Shown piece by piece: positions 8,408 through 15,648 of a stretch of 32,301 nucleotides of DNA (the first letter of the stretch is position 1; each line of letters begins with the position of its first letter). The notes below the pieces were generated by a model. The model saw only the letters and a program-made list of their open reading frames with translations. It did no database searches and was not told the DNA's origin. The translations under genes and the position numbers were made by a program. The DNA comes from Alphaproteobacteria bacterium (GTDB lineage: Bacteria > Pseudomonadota > Alphaproteobacteria > Rhizobiales > Devosiaceae), in the NCBI GenBank assembly GCA_018818925.1, contig JAHJQZ010000132.1, positions 1-32,301 of the forward strand, given 5' to 3'.

Positions 8408-9166
8408 ATGGCCAAAGCCAATTTCGAGGCCTGCCTTGCCGTCGTTTTGGCGCATGAAGGCGGCTATGCCGATCATCCGGACGATCCCGGCGGCGCCACC
8501 AATCGCGGCATCACGCGGCGGACGCTGGCCGAATGGCGCGGCGTCTCGCCCTGGTGGGCGCTCGACAAGAGCGCGGTCAAGGCGCTGGGGCTCGAGGAGA
8601 CGCGGGCGATCTACCGCGCCCGCTACTGGGACACCGTCGCCGGCGACGACCTGCCAATGGGCGTCGATCTCGCCGTGTTCGATTTCGCCGTCAATTCCGG
8701 GCCGGCGCGGGCGGTGCGGCTGCTGCAGGCCGAACTCGGCATCGCCGAGGACGGCATTGCCGGTCCCGTCACGCGCGCCGCCGCGCGCGCCGCCGCGACA
8801 GCCGGCCACGCCAAGGCACTGGTTGCCGGCCTCTCGGACCGCCGCCTCGCCTTCGTGAAATCGCTTTCGGCCTTCCCGACCTTCGGCCGCGGCTGGACGC
8901 GCCGCGTCGACGACACGAGGACCCGGGCGCTCGCCATGTGCCCGCGCGCAACTGCCACTTCCCCAACCAAAGGACCACGCGAAATGGACATATTTTCCGG
9001 CTACAAGACCTATATCGTCGGGGCGCTGATGCTGATCACCGCCATCGCCCAGATGGCGGGCGTCGACCTGCCCGGCGTCGAGGGCCAGTCGGCCATGCAG
9101 CTTCTGATGGAGGGCCTCGCCGTGGTCTTCCTGCGCAAGGGCATCAAGACGGACGCGGCGGCCTGA
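8408..9166 (+). CDS. GH108 muramidase fused to a holin-like membrane segment
   Basis: A 252-residue protein. Residues ~8-175 are a glycoside hydrolase family 108 (DUF847) N-acetylmuramidase with the signature HEGGYADHPDDPGGATNRGIT, whose Glu is the expected catalytic acid, then FDFAVNSGPARAVRLLQ and a peptidoglycan-binding-like GIAEDGIAGPVTRAAA. Residues 193-252 begin MDIFSGYKTYIVGALMLITA, a single membrane segment plus an amphipathic tail, like small holin-type proteins of similar clusters. The linker (about 173-192) does not look protein-like. An internal ATG at 8984 has AAAGGA at 8969-8974, so the membrane part may also be made separately. ATG 8408 is chosen because of AGGGAG at 8395-8400; the earlier in-frame ATG 8357 lies in a repeat. 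Confidence 0.85.
   Translation: MAKANFEACLAVVLAHEGGYADHPDDPGGATNRGITRRTLAEWRGVSPWWALDKSAVKALGLEETRAIYRARYWDTVAGDDLPMGVDLAVFDFAVNSGPARAVRLLQAELGIAEDGIAGPVTRAAARAAATAGHAKALVAGLSDRRLAFVKSLSAFPTFGRGWTRRVDDTRTRALAMCPRATATSPTKGPREMDIFSGYKTYIVGALMLITAIAQMAGVDLPGVEGQSAMQLLMEGLAVVFLRKGIKTDAAA
8984..9166 (+). CDS. Possible internal gene: 60-residue holin-like membrane protein
   Basis: In-frame internal start within the muramidase fusion. It would give a 60-residue protein, MDIFSGYKTYIVGALMLITA followed by QMAGVDLPGVEGQSAM and VVFLRKGIKTD, with one clear membrane helix. The AAAGGA at 8969-8974, 9 nt upstream, is a plausible ribosome binding site. Holins let endolysins reach the cell wall and are usually separate small proteins next to the lysin gene, so independent translation is plausible. 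Whether the fused form, the separate form or both are made cannot be told from sequence. Confidence 0.45.
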   Translation: MDIFSGYKTYIVGALMLITAIAQMAGVDLPGVEGQSAMQLLMEGLAVVFLRKGIKTDAAA

Positions 9167-9196
9167 TTCATTCAGGACTATTCATGTCCCGTTCAG
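9167..9196 (+). promoter_or_regulatory. Candidate response-regulator operator: TTCA direct repeats
   Basis: The gap after the muramidase stop holds TTCATTCAG (9167-9175) and TTCATGTCCCGTTCAG (9181-9196). TTCA units start at 9171, 9181 and 9192, that is, 10 and 11 nt apart, about one helical turn, the arrangement bound by OmpR/PhoB-family regulators. It directly precedes the feuN-like/feuP/feuQ genes, so autoregulation by FeuP is the simplest reading. This is inference; no binding site is established here. Confidence 0.5.
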
Positions 9197-9222
9197 ATGG
9201 TGGCGGCTAGTCTCGCCACCAT
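9197..9222 (+). promoter_or_regulatory. 9 bp hairpin covering the feuN-like start codon
   Basis: ATGGTGGCG at 9197-9205 and CGCCACCAT at 9214-9222 are exact reverse complements around the 8 nt loop GCTAGTCT. The right arm includes the first two bases of the ATG at 9221. In RNA this would hide the start codon; in DNA it could be part of an operator or promoter (TAGTCT resembles a -10). Confidence 0.45.
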
Positions 9223-9505
9223 GACACGCAAAGCCTTCCTCTCCGCCCTGCTCGCCACCACCGCCCTGACCCTGACCGGCTTTCCGGCCCAGGCCCAGGG
9301 CGCCTGCCTGTCGCAGATCGAAATACAGAGCCTTTCGGATTCGGGTCAGATAATGCCCTTCCCGGAGGTTCGCGCCCTATTGTCCGGCAAGGCGCTGTCG
9401 TTCGACGTGTGCGAGGAAGGCGGCCGGCTCGTCTACAAGATCAATGTCGACGAGGGCGGCCAGGCCCGCATCATTTCCTTGGACGCCCGCACCGGCCGGC
9501 CCTAG
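9221..9505 (+). CDS. Small secreted PepSY-like protein, FeuN-like candidate
   Basis: A 94-residue protein with a clear signal peptide (MTRKAFLSALLATTALTLTG, likely cleaved after AQA near residue 25). The mature ~69 residues hold two cysteines (C29, C64) that could form a disulfide, and end in a PepSY-type pattern, LVYKINVDEGGQARIISLDA. It lies 20 nt upstream of feuP. In Sinorhizobium a small periplasmic protein, FeuN, encoded just before feuP restrains the kinase FeuQ, so position, size and export suggest the same role. Direct sequence similarity to FeuN could not be checked. ATG 9221 is preferred; an in-frame ATG at 9197 would add eight residues before the signal peptide and would overlap the TTCA/hairpin region. 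Confidence 0.65.
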   Translation: MTRKAFLSALLATTALTLTGFPAQAQGACLSQIEIQSLSDSGQIMPFPEVRALLSGKALSFDVCEEGGRLVYKINVDEGGQARIISLDARTGRP

Positions 9506-9525
9506 ATTCCGCCGGGGAGGCCAAG

Positions 9526-10185
9526 ATGCGCATTCTGGTTGTCGAGGACGACGAAAACCTCAATCGTCAGATCAAGGAAACGCTGGAAGAAAACGGCTAT
9601 GTCGTCGACGTGGCTTTCGACGGCGAGGAAGGCCATTTTCTCGGTGACACCGAACCCTATGACGCGGTGGTGCTCGATATCGGCCTGCCGCAGATGGACG
9701 GGCTCAGCGTACTCGAAGCCTGGCGCCGCGACGGCAGGACCATGCCGGTGCTGCTCTTGACCGCTCGCGACCGCTGGAGCGACAAGGTGCAGGGCATCGA
9801 TGCCGGCGCCGACGACTACGTCGCCAAGCCCTTCCATATGGAAGAGGTGCTGGCGCGCCTCAGGGCACTGGTCCGCCGCGCCGCCGGCCATGCCTCAAAC
9901 GAGATCACCGCCGGCAAGGTCCGGCTCGACGCCAAGTCCGGCAAGGTCACGATCGACGGCAAGTCGGTGCGCCTGACGTCGCACGAATTCCGGCTTTTGA
10001 GCTATCTCATGCTGCACAAAGGCAAGGTCGTCTCGCGCACCGAACTGACCGAGCACATGTACGACCAGGATTTCGACAGGGATTCCAACACGATCGAAGT
10101 CTTCGTCGGCCGGCTGAGGAAGAAGCTGCCGGACGATTGCATCACAACGGTGCGCGGGCTCGGCTACCAGATCAAAGCGGACTAG
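9526..10185 (+). CDS. feuP: OmpR-family response regulator FeuP
   Basis: A 219-residue regulator. The receiver domain (1-~115) has acidic residues E7/D8/D9, phosphoacceptor D51 in VVLDIGLPQMDG, T79 and K101 in YVAKPFH. A winged-helix DNA-binding domain (about 125-219) has the motif LTSHEFRLLSYLMLHKGKVV, then TELTEHMYDQDFDRDSNTIE. The segments LGDTEPYDAVVLDIGLPQMD, LTARDRWSDKV and the MYDQDFDRDSN motif are those I associate with rhizobial FeuP, which controls export of cyclic beta-glucan and osmotic adaptation in Sinorhizobium. ATG at 9526 has GGGGAGG at 9514-9520. The next gene, its kinase, follows 11 nt later. Confidence 0.87.
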   Translation: MRILVVEDDENLNRQIKETLEENGYVVDVAFDGEEGHFLGDTEPYDAVVLDIGLPQMDGLSVLEAWRRDGRTMPVLLLTARDRWSDKVQGIDAGADDYVAKPFHMEEVLARLRALVRRAAGHASNEITAGKVRLDAKSGKVTIDGKSVRLTSHEFRLLSYLMLHKGKVVSRTELTEHMYDQDFDRDSNTIEVFVGRLRKKLPDDCITTVRGLGYQIKAD

Positions 10186-10196
10186 GCCGCAAAGGG

Positions 10197-11546
10197 ATGC
10201 GCCGCGGTTCCATCGCCCTCAACGTTTTCGTCTTTTCGGCATTGTGGCTCGTCGCGGCCCTGGCGGCGACGGCCTTTCTTCTGGGCGAGCTCTATTTGCG
10301 CGCGCTCGACGCCTCGCTCGGCGAGACGCTCAACTTCCAGATCGAATCGCTGGTCAACGTCGCGCTCGACCAGGGTCCCGGCGGCGCCCAGGGCGTCGCG
10401 CTCGGCGATCCGCGCTTCCAGCGTCCGGGCTCGGGCTGGTATTGGCAAATCGCCGAAGCCGAGAGCGGCGTGCCGGTGGCCTTCTCGACATCGCTGGTTG
10501 GCTCGCGCCTGCCCGAGAACGGCGGGGTGCCGACGCTCGGCGGACGCGTGACCGCGACCGTCACCGACGATTACGGCATCCTGGTCCGGATCACGACCCG
10601 CCGCCTCGCCCTTTCCGACACGCAATACGATTTCACCGTCACCGGCAATCTCGACGAAATCTACGAGCTCGTCGACGATTTCCGCGGCCAGGCCATCACC
10701 GTGCTCGGCGCGGTCGGCGCCATGCTGGCAGTGATGAGCGCCCTGGTCGCACGCTTCGCCCTCAGGCCGGTCACCCGGCTCAGACAGGCGCTCGAAGACG
10801 TGCGCGAAGGCGAAACGCAGTCCGTCTCCGGCGCCTATCCCGCCGAACTGGCGCCGCTGGCCGACGAGATCAACCAATTGCTGCACTCGAACGCCGAGAT
10901 CATCGAACGGGCCCGCAACCAGGTCGGCAATCTCGCCCATGGCCTCAAGACGCCACTTGCGGTTCTGCGCAACGAGGCCGAAGGCGAGCGCACGGCGCTG
11001 GCGCGAATCGTCGCCGACCAAACGACCAAGATGAGCGAGATCGTTTCGACCTATCTCGACCGCGCCCGGCTGGCGGCGCGCACCGCAATCGTCGGCAAGC
11101 GCGCCGACACCGCCATGGTGCTGACGCGCCTTGTCCGGGTGATGACCAAAATCCATCCGGACCGCAAAGTCGTGCTGACGCTGCCCGACCGACAGGTGCC
11201 GTGGTTCCGTGGCGAGGAAGCCGACCTCGAGGAAATGACCGGCAATCTCATCGACAACGCCTGCAAATGGGCGCGGTCCGAGGTCCGGGTCCTGGCGCGG
11301 ACCGCGACTGGCGGCACGGGCCTTGAAATCCGCATCGAGGACGACGGGCCGGGGCTGGGCGAGACCGAACGCGCCGCCGTCAAGAAACGCGGCGTCCGGC
11401 TCGACGAAAAAACTCCGGGCTCCGGGCTCGGGCTTGATATTGTCATGGAGCTTGCGAAGGTATATGGCGGCGCGCTCGACCTCGAACGCGCCGCGAGCGG
11501 CGGACTGAGCGCGGTGCTGACCCTGCCGGCGGCGCGGCAGCGCTGA
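10197..11546 (+). CDS. feuQ: Sensor histidine kinase FeuQ
   Basis: A 449-residue membrane kinase, the partner of the upstream regulator. TM1 is at about 8-30 (IALNVFVFSALWLVAALAAT), followed by a periplasmic sensor of ~125 residues with DPRFQRPGSGWYWQI, typical of the FeuQ/PhoQ-like group. TM2 lies at about 165-185, then a HAMP-like linker. The H-box is VGNLAHGLKTPLAVL with H248; the N-box is TGNLIDNACKWA; G1 is EDDGPGLG; G2 is GSGLGLDI. The start is ATG 10197, which has AAAGGG abutting it rather than at normal spacing, so efficient translation may depend on coupling to feuP. The periplasmic domain is where a FeuN-type inhibitor would act. Confidence 0.85.
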   Translation: MRRGSIALNVFVFSALWLVAALAATAFLLGELYLRALDASLGETLNFQIESLVNVALDQGPGGAQGVALGDPRFQRPGSGWYWQIAEAESGVPVAFSTSLVGSRLPENGGVPTLGGRVTATVTDDYGILVRITTRRLALSDTQYDFTVTGNLDEIYELVDDFRGQAITVLGAVGAMLAVMSALVARFALRPVTRLRQALEDVREGETQSVSGAYPAELAPLADEINQLLHSNAEIIERARNQVGNLAHGLKTPLAVLRNEAEGERTALARIVADQTTKMSEIVSTYLDRARLAARTAIVGKRADTAMVLTRLVRVMTKIHPDRKVVLTLPDRQVPWFRGEEADLEEMTGNLIDNACKWARSEVRVLARTATGGTGLEIRIEDDGPGLGETERAAVKKRGVRLDEKTPGSGLGLDIVMELAKVYGGALDLERAASGGLSAVLTLPAARQR

Positions 11547-11596
11547 ACAAATTTCGACTCAATTGGCGCGCATATCTGGGTTACAGGGAGTTGCGC

Positions 11597-12037
11597 ATGA
11601 AGCTTTGGCGTTTCGGACTTGCCGCCGTGCTGCTTTTGTCTCTGGCCGCGTGCTCGAGCACGCGACCGGGCTATAGCGTCGCGCCGATGGCACTGGCGCC
11701 GGAGCCTGCCGCGACCACGGCCGCCGCGCTCGAGGCCACCGAGATTGCCGATTTCGTCGAGGCCCAGGCGCTCGCGGTGCTGTCCGAGAAGGAACGCATC
11801 GAGGCGGCGAGCGCCCAGTTCTACGCGCTGCAGTTCGGCCGTCCGGGCGCCCCACGCCTCTGGCAGGGCGACAAGGGTGCCTCGGGCCAGATCAGCGTCG
11901 GGCCCTATGTGCGGGTGAACGAGCGCGACTGCCGCGAGTTCACCCACGAGGTCGAGACCTCCGCCGGCAAGTACACCCGTTCCGGACTTGCCTGCCGGTT
12001 CGAAGGCGGCAATTGGGAGACCGTCGGCGACGCCTGA
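11597..12037 (+). CDS. Lipoprotein, RT0821/Lpp0805-like surface antigen family
   Basis: A 146-residue predicted lipoprotein. The signal peptide ends in the lipobox LSLAAC with C19 as the lipidated residue. The C-terminal half has the pattern YVRVNERDCREFTHEVETS then SGLACRFEGGNWETV, which resembles the RT0821/Lpp0805 family of alphaproteobacterial outer-membrane surface antigens (conserved CREF...ACR...G.W). The two cysteines in that part may form a disulfide. The residue after the lipid-bearing Cys is Ser, consistent with sorting to the outer membrane. ATG 11597 is preceded by CAGGGAG at 11584-11590. A TTG in frame at 11591 is less likely. Function is unknown; the feuQ gene ends 50 nt upstream. 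Confidence 0.75.
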   Translation: MKLWRFGLAAVLLLSLAACSSTRPGYSVAPMALAPEPAATTAAALEATEIADFVEAQALAVLSEKERIEAASAQFYALQFGRPGAPRLWQGDKGASGQISVGPYVRVNERDCREFTHEVETSAGKYTRSGLACRFEGGNWETVGDA

Positions 12038-12156
12038 GCCCGGCGCCGACGCACGGGGCGAAAATCGCCCGACCAGAAGCCTTTGTTTACCAACGGCGGC
12101 TAAATTGTCGTCATGCGACATGTCCATGATGCCAAATCGAAATCGCGGTCGATCTG

Positions 12157-13410
12157 ATGGCCTCCCCAACCGGCGCGACCAGCGCGAAAAAAACCGGCGG
12201 TGAGGCGCCGAAACGCGGGCTTCGGCGCGACGAACTGGCGCTGTCCGGCGCCGGCCAGGCCCTTATTGCCGCGCTCGAGCCGGTGATCGTCGACGAGCCG
12301 CTGCATTTTATCTTCGACACCTCGGTCAGCCGCAAGCACCTCATCCGGTTCTGGACCTGGGTGGCCCGCGACGTCATGCCGGACATCGAGATGAAGTTCG
12401 ACGGCTTTGTCGAGGCGGGCAACGCCCCCGACGCGGCCATCGAACTCTGCCTGCCCGAAATCCTGTCCGCGACGCGCACGGCCCTTTCCGAGGTGGTCGA
12501 TTTCGACGCCAACCGGCGCCTGACGGTGCAACTGGGCGGCGAAGAGGTGCGCGACCGCGTCGATGTCATCCTGCTGGCTCTGCGCTCGCGTTCGCTGATC
12601 AACAAGGCCCGCGGCTTCGGCAAGGCCGCCGCCGGCATTGCCGACGATGCCTCGCTCGGCGTGGCGCTGCAATCGCTGCCGCTCAAGGACCAGGCGCTGT
12701 GTGCCCTGTTGATGCACACCATCGTCGGCCAGATCGCCGCGCCGAGCCGACTGGTATCGGCCGCCTCGCATGTCGCCGGCAGGGCGACCGAGGACGCGAT
12801 TCGCGGCGCCGGCTTCGGTCCCCTGGGCGATGCCATTCTCGCCCATGCCCAGCACCAGCTCACCGCCCTCGCGCCCGCCCTTGTCGGCCTGGGCGATTTC
12901 GACGCCGCCTGCCGTGCCCTCGACCGCTTCCACAAGCTTTCCCGCGCCATTGGCAGCTATCTCGAGCTCGGGCGCAATTCGCGCTGGTCGACGATCGTGG
13001 CCGAGCTGACCAAGCAGGCCTCGCTCCGGCTCGAACCGCGCCTCAGGGAAATCAGCGGCGACATTGCCCAGTCCATGCGCCGCGCCCGCGACAGCCAGGG
13101 CAATGACCGCGTCGATACCGACCGGCTGCTGGCCGCGCTCAACGGCATGTACCTGTTGTCCTCGGTCAGGGAGGCGCGCGAAAGCCTCGCCCTCAACGCC
13201 CTGTTCGAGCAGATCTGGAACGAGACCGGCCAGTCGATCGAAATCCTCGTCAAGCGCACGCTCGAGGAGTTCCGTGTCGATCCCGGCAACCAGGCCGTGG
13301 GCAAGCGGCTCGACACCGGCATCAAGATGGCCGAAATCCGCTTCAACTCCGAATATGCCGAGGTGTTGAGCCGGGCACGCGACAAGTTCAGCCGCCGCGC
13401 CGCCGGCTAA
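12157..13410 (+). CDS. Conserved-looking helical protein of unknown function
   Basis: A 417-residue protein that I do not recognise. It is soluble, with no signal peptide or membrane segment, and nearly all helix-forming. The N-terminal ~25 residues are polar and likely disordered. The middle holds FDTSVSRKHLIRFWTWVARDVMPD, with several aromatic residues, and the C-terminal half shows repeated helix pairs, such as AACRALDRFHKLSRAIGSYL and LRLEPRLREISGDIAQSMRR, suggesting an alpha-solenoid or TPR-like fold. The C-terminus is basic. Codon use and third-position GC match the neighbours, so it looks like a real resident gene. ATG 12157 has only a weak ribosome binding site; no in-frame upstream ATG was found. 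It could be transcribed with the upstream lipoprotein or from the 119 nt gap. Confidence 0.7.
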   Translation: MASPTGATSAKKTGGEAPKRGLRRDELALSGAGQALIAALEPVIVDEPLHFIFDTSVSRKHLIRFWTWVARDVMPDIEMKFDGFVEAGNAPDAAIELCLPEILSATRTALSEVVDFDANRRLTVQLGGEEVRDRVDVILLALRSRSLINKARGFGKAAAGIADDASLGVALQSLPLKDQALCALLMHTIVGQIAAPSRLVSAASHVAGRATEDAIRGAGFGPLGDAILAHAQHQLTALAPALVGLGDFDAACRALDRFHKLSRAIGSYLELGRNSRWSTIVAELTKQASLRLEPRLREISGDIAQSMRRARDSQGNDRVDTDRLLAALNGMYLLSSVREARESLALNALFEQIWNETGQSIEILVKRTLEEFRVDPGNQAVGKRLDTGIKMAEIRFNSEYAEVLSRARDKFSRRAAG

Positions 13411-13716
13411 ACGCTTCGGAATTCTCCGCAAGCAATGCGTTTTTCTACCTTTCCCTTCGAAGCCGGGGCCATTGCATTTGGCCGTGCAGCCCCCTCATCC
13501 GGCGCTTCGCGCCCTTGCTCGCTAAAATCACTCCACAGGAGTGATTTCTTGACGCGGACAAGTCTCCCGCAAGGGGAGAAGGGTAGAGTGCGGCAAGGTC
13601 TGTCGTCGTTCCCCTCTCCCTTTGTGAGAGGGAAGCAGCGCCACCGCTTCGGTCGATAGATTTCCAGGCCAGCTCAGGCAGGTTTCCGGCGACGTCATGC
13701 GCATATCGTCGGGCGA
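13411..13716. other. Convergent intergenic region filled by a composite repeat
   Basis: 306 nt between the ends of two convergent genes, with no credible ORF. From 13490 to about 13635 it holds pieces like the palindromic elements at 3211 and 8229: CCCCCTCATCCGGCGCTTCG, a TCTCCC...GGGAGA stem, and CCCTCTC...GAGAGGG at the right end. A separate sharp hairpin at 13525-13547 interrupts it. It probably serves as a bidirectional terminator region. Confidence 0.6.
13525..13547. repeat. 10 bp hairpin (AAATCACTCC / GGAGTGATTT)
   Basis: AAATCACTCC at 13525-13534 and GGAGTGATTT at 13538-13547 are exact complements with a 3 nt ACA loop. The stem ends in T/A runs on both sides, so it could terminate transcription from either direction. 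I recall similar hairpins as dispersed intergenic repeats in rhizobial genomes, which I could not verify here. Confidence 0.6.
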
Positions 13717-15648
13717 TCAGCCGATGATCCGTGCCGCGATCGGCCGCGCGCCGTCGCGCACCGAGACCTGCACGAGGCCCTCGGCCTGACGGCGGCCGAG
13801 CACGGCCGTGCCGCCAGCCTCGGTGGCCGCGATGACGACGCCGATGGCCTGTTCCGGCCGCGATCGGCCTGACTCGACGAATACCAATAGGCCGGGCGTC
13901 AGTCGGCGCTCGTCCTCGGCGGCGAGTTGCACACGCACCACCGGCTCGGCGAAGCGGCCGGCCAGATAGGCGGGAATGCCGGCGCCGCCCGCCATGCCGC
14001 CCTGCGCCGGTTCGGCGGCGGCGAGTGTTTGCGGGCTGACCAGCTTCTCGCTGGCGAGCGCCGCGAAATGCGCGGCGGGCACGAGCCCGGCATGGGTGAG
14101 CCCGACCAGCGCTTCCAGATCGAGCGCGCCCGTCGCGTCGCGGGCCGGAATGGCGATGCCGGCGGCACGCGGCGCGCCGGGCATGGACGCCATGACGTGC
14201 CCGGACGAGAAAAAGGCGGGTTCGCCGGCGCTCGGCCGGGGCCGCAAGGGTTCGGCGTCGGGACTTTCGATATAGTCGGCCAGCCGGTTTTCCGCGATCG
14301 GGTCGGCCGGATCGCCGAACAGGTGGGCAATGGCCTGCGCGCCGCTCCTGCGGCAACCGTCATTGGTTAAAAGTCCGGTGACGCTGCCGGCGAGGGCAAT
14401 GCCGGCGGCAGCCTGGTCGCCGATGGCGCGGGCGCCGAACCCATCCCAATCGAGGGCGCCGCCGAAACGCGCCCAAAGTGTCAGGCGCGGCCGCCAGCCA
14501 TCCGAATGCACCACCGAGCCGGCATCGAAGACGGCGCGCCCCTCCTGGCTCCTTTCATGGACCGCAAGCGTGGTTTCGACGGCAAGCCCGCTACCGCGGC
14601 GCTGCACCCGCGCGATGCGCGTGCCGAATTGCTGCGGCACGCCCGACGCCTTGGCGAAATCGACGAAACGCGAATAGGGCGAGATGCGGCTGTCGATGAG
14701 CCGAACCAGCGCCGCACCCGATTCCTTGGCCAGCATTGCGAGGTGGTAGAGCACGTTGGTGCCGCCCGAAAACAGGGTCGGGGCCTGCGGCCAGACACCA
14801 TAGGCGCCGGCGAGATAAAAGGACTCGGCCAGTCCGGCGACGCCGGGCAGCCTGTTGCCGGGATAGACCGGAAGCCGGTCGGCGCAGCCCGTCGCCAGCA
14901 CAATGTGCAACGCGACGATGCGTCCGACGGACGGGGCGAGGTTGCGGTTCTGGTCATCGACGGCGATGGTGGTCACGCCCTCGGGACCGGCATCGACGGC
15001 GCTTGTGAGCAAGCGGACCTCGATCTCTTGCCGCTCGGCAATCTCGCGCGCCAGCGCGGCGACGGTTTCGAGGACCGGCTCCTCGCCCTCCTTGGTGCCG
15101 AAGAGCGGCGCATCGCCGCCGAGCCGTCCGCGTTGCTCGACGAGGATGACGCGCTCGCCCCTTTTGGCGGCGGCAAGCGCCGCCGTCATGCCAGCGAGCC
15201 CGCCGCCGACGACGAGCACGTCGGCCGCCGATATCCTCAGCGTCGCACGATCGGCGAGATCGGCGACCGGAAAGGCCGCGAAATCCACGGCGAGCGTCTG
15301 AAGATGGCCGCTGCCCATGCGGGCGACGACCCGGCGCACACCGCGCCTTCCACCTCCGACCGAAACCAGATCGATACCCTCGCGCACCGGACACAGCGCC
15401 ATCGGCACGCCGCCGCTATTCACATCGGAGGCATTGCGCACATGCGGCGCGAATCCCGGTCTGAGGTGCAGCATGGCGCCCTTGTGGCTGCCGGCCCCGG
15501 CAATGCCGGCCCCGAGCGCCGCGCTCAGCACGGTGTCGCCGGCATAGGCCCTGATCTCGATGCCGTCGAGCCTGAAATTGAGGCGCCTGGAACGGTCGAT
15601 CGCCGAGATACCGAGCCCGTGCGCCGGACTGAGAAAACGCTGGCTCAT
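13717..15648 (-). CDS. FAD/NAD oxidoreductase, reduced sarcosine-oxidase-alpha-like protein
   Basis: A 643-residue flavoprotein with the layout of the alpha subunit of heterotetrameric sarcosine oxidase but shortened. The N-terminus (about 20-100) resembles the 2Fe-2S-type domain (LNFRLDGIEIRAYAGDTVLS) yet lacks its cysteines; the whole protein has only three. A Rossmann FAD motif, DVLVVGGGLAGMTAA, lies near residue 145. The middle (LPGVAGLAESFYLAGAYGVW; SDGWRPRLTLWARFGGALDW) fits the family closely. The last ~110 residues look like a remnant of the GcvT C-terminal barrel, with the folate-binding core missing (usual length about 970-1000). It overlaps the upstream gene by 4 nt. The longer reading frame to 16257 is a shadow over the neighbour. 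Confidence 0.72.
   Translation of the reverse strand: MSQRFLSPAHGLGISAIDRSRRLNFRLDGIEIRAYAGDTVLSAALGAGIAGAGSHKGAMLHLRPGFAPHVRNASDVNSGGVPMALCPVREGIDLVSVGGGRRGVRRVVARMGSGHLQTLAVDFAAFPVADLADRATLRISAADVLVVGGGLAGMTAALAAAKRGERVILVEQRGRLGGDAPLFGTKEGEEPVLETVAALAREIAERQEIEVRLLTSAVDAGPEGVTTIAVDDQNRNLAPSVGRIVALHIVLATGCADRLPVYPGNRLPGVAGLAESFYLAGAYGVWPQAPTLFSGGTNVLYHLAMLAKESGAALVRLIDSRISPYSRFVDFAKASGVPQQFGTRIARVQRRGSGLAVETTLAVHERSQEGRAVFDAGSVVHSDGWRPRLTLWARFGGALDWDGFGARAIGDQAAAGIALAGSVTGLLTNDGCRRSGAQAIAHLFGDPADPIAENRLADYIESPDAEPLRPRPSAGEPAFFSSGHVMASMPGAPRAAGIAIPARDATGALDLEALVGLTHAGLVPAAHFAALASEKLVSPQTLAAAEPAQGGMAGGAGIPAYLAGRFAEPVVRVQLAAEDERRLTPGLLVFVESGRSRPEQAIGVVIAATEAGGTAVLGRRQAEGLVQVSVRDGARPIAARIIG

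Noticed and set aside
12100-13431. 443-residue minus-strand open frame
   Set aside because: It is antisense to the 417-residue plus-strand gene; its translation is rich in Gly, Arg, Ala and Asp without domain patterns, as expected for a GC-rich shadow frame.
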